Shown one piece after another: positions 31,625 to 34,243 of a stretch of 34,243 nucleotides of DNA; within the stretch, counting starts at the first letter, position 1; each line of letters starts with the position of its first letter. The notes under the pieces are model-generated. The model was not told the origin of the DNA, made no database searches, and saw only the letters and a program-made list of their open reading frames with translations. Origin of the DNA: Bacteroidales bacterium (GTDB lineage: Bacteria; Bacteroidota; Bacteroidia; Bacteroidales; UBA1556). The stretch is taken from assembly GCA_029935325.1 (NCBI GenBank), contig JAOZKO010000001.1:1-34243 (forward strand), written 5' to 3'. The translations under genes and the position numbers were made by a program.

Positions 31625-33997
31625 CTAAAATTTAAAATTATAAGTAAGAGATGGAACAAATCTAAAAAGAGCCAATTGCACTGCTTCAGTTACATTTGGA
31701 TCATCTTCACTTACCTGAAACGATATTGAATAAGCATTCTCGCGTCCGTAAGCATTATAAACGGAGAAATTCCAGCTAGAAAGAAATTTCTTAGGAATCC
31801 TTTCCTTAATACCTGTTGCGGGATTTACTTTATATTTATATTTTTTCCCATACCAATTTACCCCAATATCAAGGCGGTGGTAGGCAGGCATTCTATATCC
31901 GTTTCTCTCAGTATAATAGTTTATTACCATACCATCAATTTCATATTTTCCGGAAGGGAAAGTAACGGCACTTCCTGTATAATACACCCAAGTAGCTGCC
32001 ACATTTAGCCTTTCTGAAATATCATACATACCAACAATTGATATATCATGCGTTCTGTCCTGACGTGCTGGATACCAGCTATTGGAATTTATTTCTTCAA
32101 ATTGCTTTTCTACCTTTGATAAGGTATATGATACCCATCCGCTAAGTTTGCCAATTCGCTTTTTTAATAATAGCTCTAAACCATAAGCCCTACCATGGCC
32201 GTATAATAAATCGCCTTCCACCAATGGATTGAAATTTACCTCAGCACCAGTACGGTAATCAATGCTATTTTGAATAATCTTATAATATATTTCCCCTGAA
32301 AACTCGAAGGTGTTTTTTCTAAAATTCCTGAAATATCCTAATGCAATTTGGTCGGCTATTTCGGGTTTAATATTATTAGAGCTAGGGAGCCAAATATCTG
32401 TAGGAGTACTACTTGTAGAGTTTGAAACTAAATGCAAATATTGATATGTACGAGCATAAGATGCTTTTACTGAGCTTTTTGGATTGATAATATATAGCAT
32501 GCTAAGTCGAGGCGCTAATCCATTATATGATGCTACTGTTTCTCCCTTTTCGTAATATTTTGAATCCGATACATCACCATCATCATCAAATGAATATATA
32601 GTTCCTGGTCCGATTTGAGTAAAGTTTGAATATCTTAATCCATAGGTTAAATGAAAGAATTTAGTAATCTTTTGCTCATTGGAGATATATAACGCACTTT
32701 CGATACTGTATCTCTTCTCTAATGTATTGTCAAGCTGAACTTCGCCATCAACTTTTACATCTCCTGGCGAAAAAGTATGGTGAATAATATTACCACCAAA
32801 GCTTAATTTGTTTTTACTATTAATAAAGTATTGCAGGTCCTCCTTTAAGTTGAAATCCAAAATATCAGAACCTGCCTCAATGGTTTTGTCATTAAATGTT
32901 GCTTTAAACACATAATTATAGTCACTATATAATAAGGTGGTGTTTGAGAATAATTTATCACTAAAAAGGTGATTCCATCTTAATGTAGCGGTTTTGTTTC
33001 CCCAATCAAATCCAAAGGTATTATCAAAACCGAACTTATCTCTACCGAAATATCCTGATAAATAAATCCTATCTTTTTTCGATACCTGATAGTTTGCCTT
33101 TAGGTTTAGGTCATAGAAATATAGGGTGCTATTTTGCTGTGTTTCGTTTGGTGAGAAGGCTAAAAACATATCGGCATAAGTTCTTCGGCCGCTAATAATA
33201 AATGAGCCTTTGTCTTTTACAATAGGTCCCTCTAAACTTAGTTTTGATGCAATAATCCCGATTCCACCACTGGCATGATAAGATTTATTATTTCCTTCCT
33301 TCATTTTTATATCCATTACAGAAGATAGGCGGCCACCATATTGAGCAGGCATTCCTCCTTTATATAGTTTAACATCTTTAAGGGCATCCGAATTAAAAAC
33401 AGAGAAAAAGCCCATCATATGCGATGCATTATATACCGGTGCTTCGTCCAGTAATATTAGGTTCTGATCGGCACTACCACCTCTAACAAAAAAACCTGCA
33501 CCGCCATCGCCTTCACTCTTAATTCCAGGAAGCAGCTGAATGGTTTTCATAACATCTTTCTCACCAAAGATTACAGGTATTTTTTCAACTTCTTTTATGG
33601 TGACTTTGCTAACACTCATCTCAGGACTGGTGACATTAGCATCAGATCTTTCTCCAGTAATTTCAACTCCCTGAAGTTGTTGTGATGAAGGTGTAAGCTC
33701 AATATTCTTTTGATAATTTTTATCCAGCTTAATTTTCATGGTTTTTTTTTCAAAACCTATAAATGAGTACAGAAGAGTATAGTCTCCTTCTGGAAGGCTC
33801 AATGAATAAAACCCATAAACGTTTGTAACTGCGCCAATACTTGGAAGTTCTTTAACTAATAACATAGCACCTATTAAATCTTCCCCACTGCTTCCGTCTT
33901 TAATAGTACCACTAATTGTATATTCTTTAGCGGTTTGACTAAAAGATGAGAAGGCAATAAGAATAAAAAATAGACTTAAAAGTATTTGTATTTTCAT
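31625..33997 (-). CDS. TonB-dependent receptor with CarboxypepD_reg-like domain, DUF4249-associated
   Basis: A 790-residue outer-membrane receptor. The ATG at 33995-33997 gives a signal peptide ending FSSFSQ (about residue 21); a TTG four codons earlier is possible but unneeded. A CarboxypepD_reg-like domain (about 25-110) begins YTISGTIKDGSSGEDLIGAM. The plug includes VMKTIQLLPGIKSEGDGGAG, FFVRGGSADQNLILLDEAPV and MPAQYGGRLSSVMDIKMKEG. The barrel ends FVPSLTYNFKF with a terminal Phe. The ligand is unknown. First gene of a three-gene operon with the DUF4249 lipoprotein and TIGR02757 protein; a -7 element is at 34027-34034. Confidence 0.94.
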   Translation of the reverse strand: MKIQILLSLFFILIAFSSFSQTAKEYTISGTIKDGSSGEDLIGAMLLVKELPSIGAVTNVYGFYSLSLPEGDYTLLYSFIGFEKKTMKIKLDKNYQKNIELTPSSQQLQGVEITGERSDANVTSPEMSVSKVTIKEVEKIPVIFGEKDVMKTIQLLPGIKSEGDGGAGFFVRGGSADQNLILLDEAPVYNASHMMGFFSVFNSDALKDVKLYKGGMPAQYGGRLSSVMDIKMKEGNNKSYHASGGIGIIASKLSLEGPIVKDKGSFIISGRRTYADMFLAFSPNETQQNSTLYFYDLNLKANYQVSKKDRIYLSGYFGRDKFGFDNTFGFDWGNKTATLRWNHLFSDKLFSNTTLLYSDYNYVFKATFNDKTIEAGSDILDFNLKEDLQYFINSKNKLSFGGNIIHHTFSPGDVKVDGEVQLDNTLEKRYSIESALYISNEQKITKFFHLTYGLRYSNFTQIGPGTIYSFDDDGDVSDSKYYEKGETVASYNGLAPRLSMLYIINPKSSVKASYARTYQYLHLVSNSTSSTPTDIWLPSSNNIKPEIADQIALGYFRNFRKNTFEFSGEIYYKIIQNSIDYRTGAEVNFNPLVEGDLLYGHGRAYGLELLLKKRIGKLSGWVSYTLSKVEKQFEEINSNSWYPARQDRTHDISIVGMYDISERLNVAATWVYYTGSAVTFPSGKYEIDGMVINYYTERNGYRMPAYHRLDIGVNWYGKKYKYKVNPATGIKERIPKKFLSSWNFSVYNAYGRENAYSISFQVSEDDPNVTEAVQLALFRFVPSLTYNFKF

Positions 33998-34026
33998 TAG
34001 AGTATTCAATATTAAAATAATTTTGG

Positions 34027-34034
34027 CAAATATA
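34027..34034 (-). promoter_or_regulatory. Predicted -7 element of the receptor/DUF4249 operon
   Basis: TATATTTG on the minus strand fits TAnnTTTG, 29 bases before the ATG at 33997. No clear -33 TTG is present at the right distance. Confidence 0.45.
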
Positions 34035-34213
34035 AAACGAAAATAGAACGGTCTAATAGGATATATGTTACTGAATCTTAATTTTTTTTTAAAAGTACTT
34101 AGAGTTAAAAGTGATTTGAGATATAATTGGGACTACAGGATTTAGAGTGGTAAAGTATTTTAAAAAAATCATGATAATCTTTATCAGTGCTAAATAATAT
34201 TTTAAGGGGCTGA

Positions 34214-34243
34214 ATGAATAAACTTGAAGTGAAAAATATCCGC
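34214..34243 (+). CDS. Possible start of a plus-strand gene, cut by the right edge
   Basis: An ATG at 34214 opens ten codons (MNKLEVKNIR) to the window end without a stop, after a non-coding stretch of about 180 bases. The peptide resembles the first strand of ATP-binding cassette proteins, but ten residues cannot settle the family. It could be chance. Confidence 0.3.
   Translation, partial: MNKLEVKNIR

Overview
The window looks like a piece of a Bacteroidota chromosome. It is AT-rich. It carries a SprE/PorW-type lipoprotein of the type IX secretion system (T9SS), a large protein with a T9SS-like C-terminal domain, a PorV/PorQ-family barrel, and two CarboxypepD_reg-type TonB-dependent receptors, one with a DUF4249 lipoprotein partner. 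Several upstream regions hold the Bacteroidota -7 element TAnnTTTG, and I saw no obvious Shine-Dalgarno sequences. Methylmalonyl-CoA genes and the absence of phage or transposase genes suggest a stable chromosomal segment. I cannot name the genus.

Layout. 1-4183 (minus strand): a methylmalonyl-CoA operon in the order mce, carboxyltransferase, OadG-like, biotin carrier, oadB. OadB is cut by the left edge. 4409-9419 (plus): porW, a dolichol-phosphate-mannose-synthase-like glycosyltransferase, and a LETM1-domain protein. 9632-12500 (plus): a PIN-PhoH ATPase, then an AAA/DUF4143 ATPase directly preceded by four exact 33-base tandem units. 12535-16942 (minus): plsC, pepP, a family 2 glycosyltransferase, and a flippase-like membrane protein overlapping it. 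16960-19198 (plus): a ruvC, capA-like, nitroreductase operon. 19241-20119 (minus): greA then a HIT protein. 20305-29079 (minus): a three-gene cassette of TonB-dependent receptor, 1344-residue secreted protein and PorV/PorQ-family protein. 29175-29630 (minus): a small membrane-anchored acidic protein. 30051-33997 (minus): TonB-dependent receptor, DUF4249 lipoprotein, TIGR02757 protein. A possible new plus-strand gene starts at 34214 and runs off the right edge.

How it fits together. The left operon is expected to isomerise methylmalonyl-CoA and couple its decarboxylation to Na+ export, as in propionate-forming metabolism. Many of the remaining genes concern the envelope: protein export across the outer membrane (porW and the secreted-protein/PorV-like cassette), nutrient or ligand uptake (two TonB receptors), phospholipid synthesis (plsC) and glycan building (two glycosyltransferases and a flippase-like protein).

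The two things I would look at first are the 33-base repeat array that tiles exactly to the start codon of the AAA/DUF4143 ATPase, and the receptor/secreted-protein/PorV-like cassette, which could be a dedicated surface-display module. I see no CRISPR array, tRNA, rRNA, prophage or insertion sequence.
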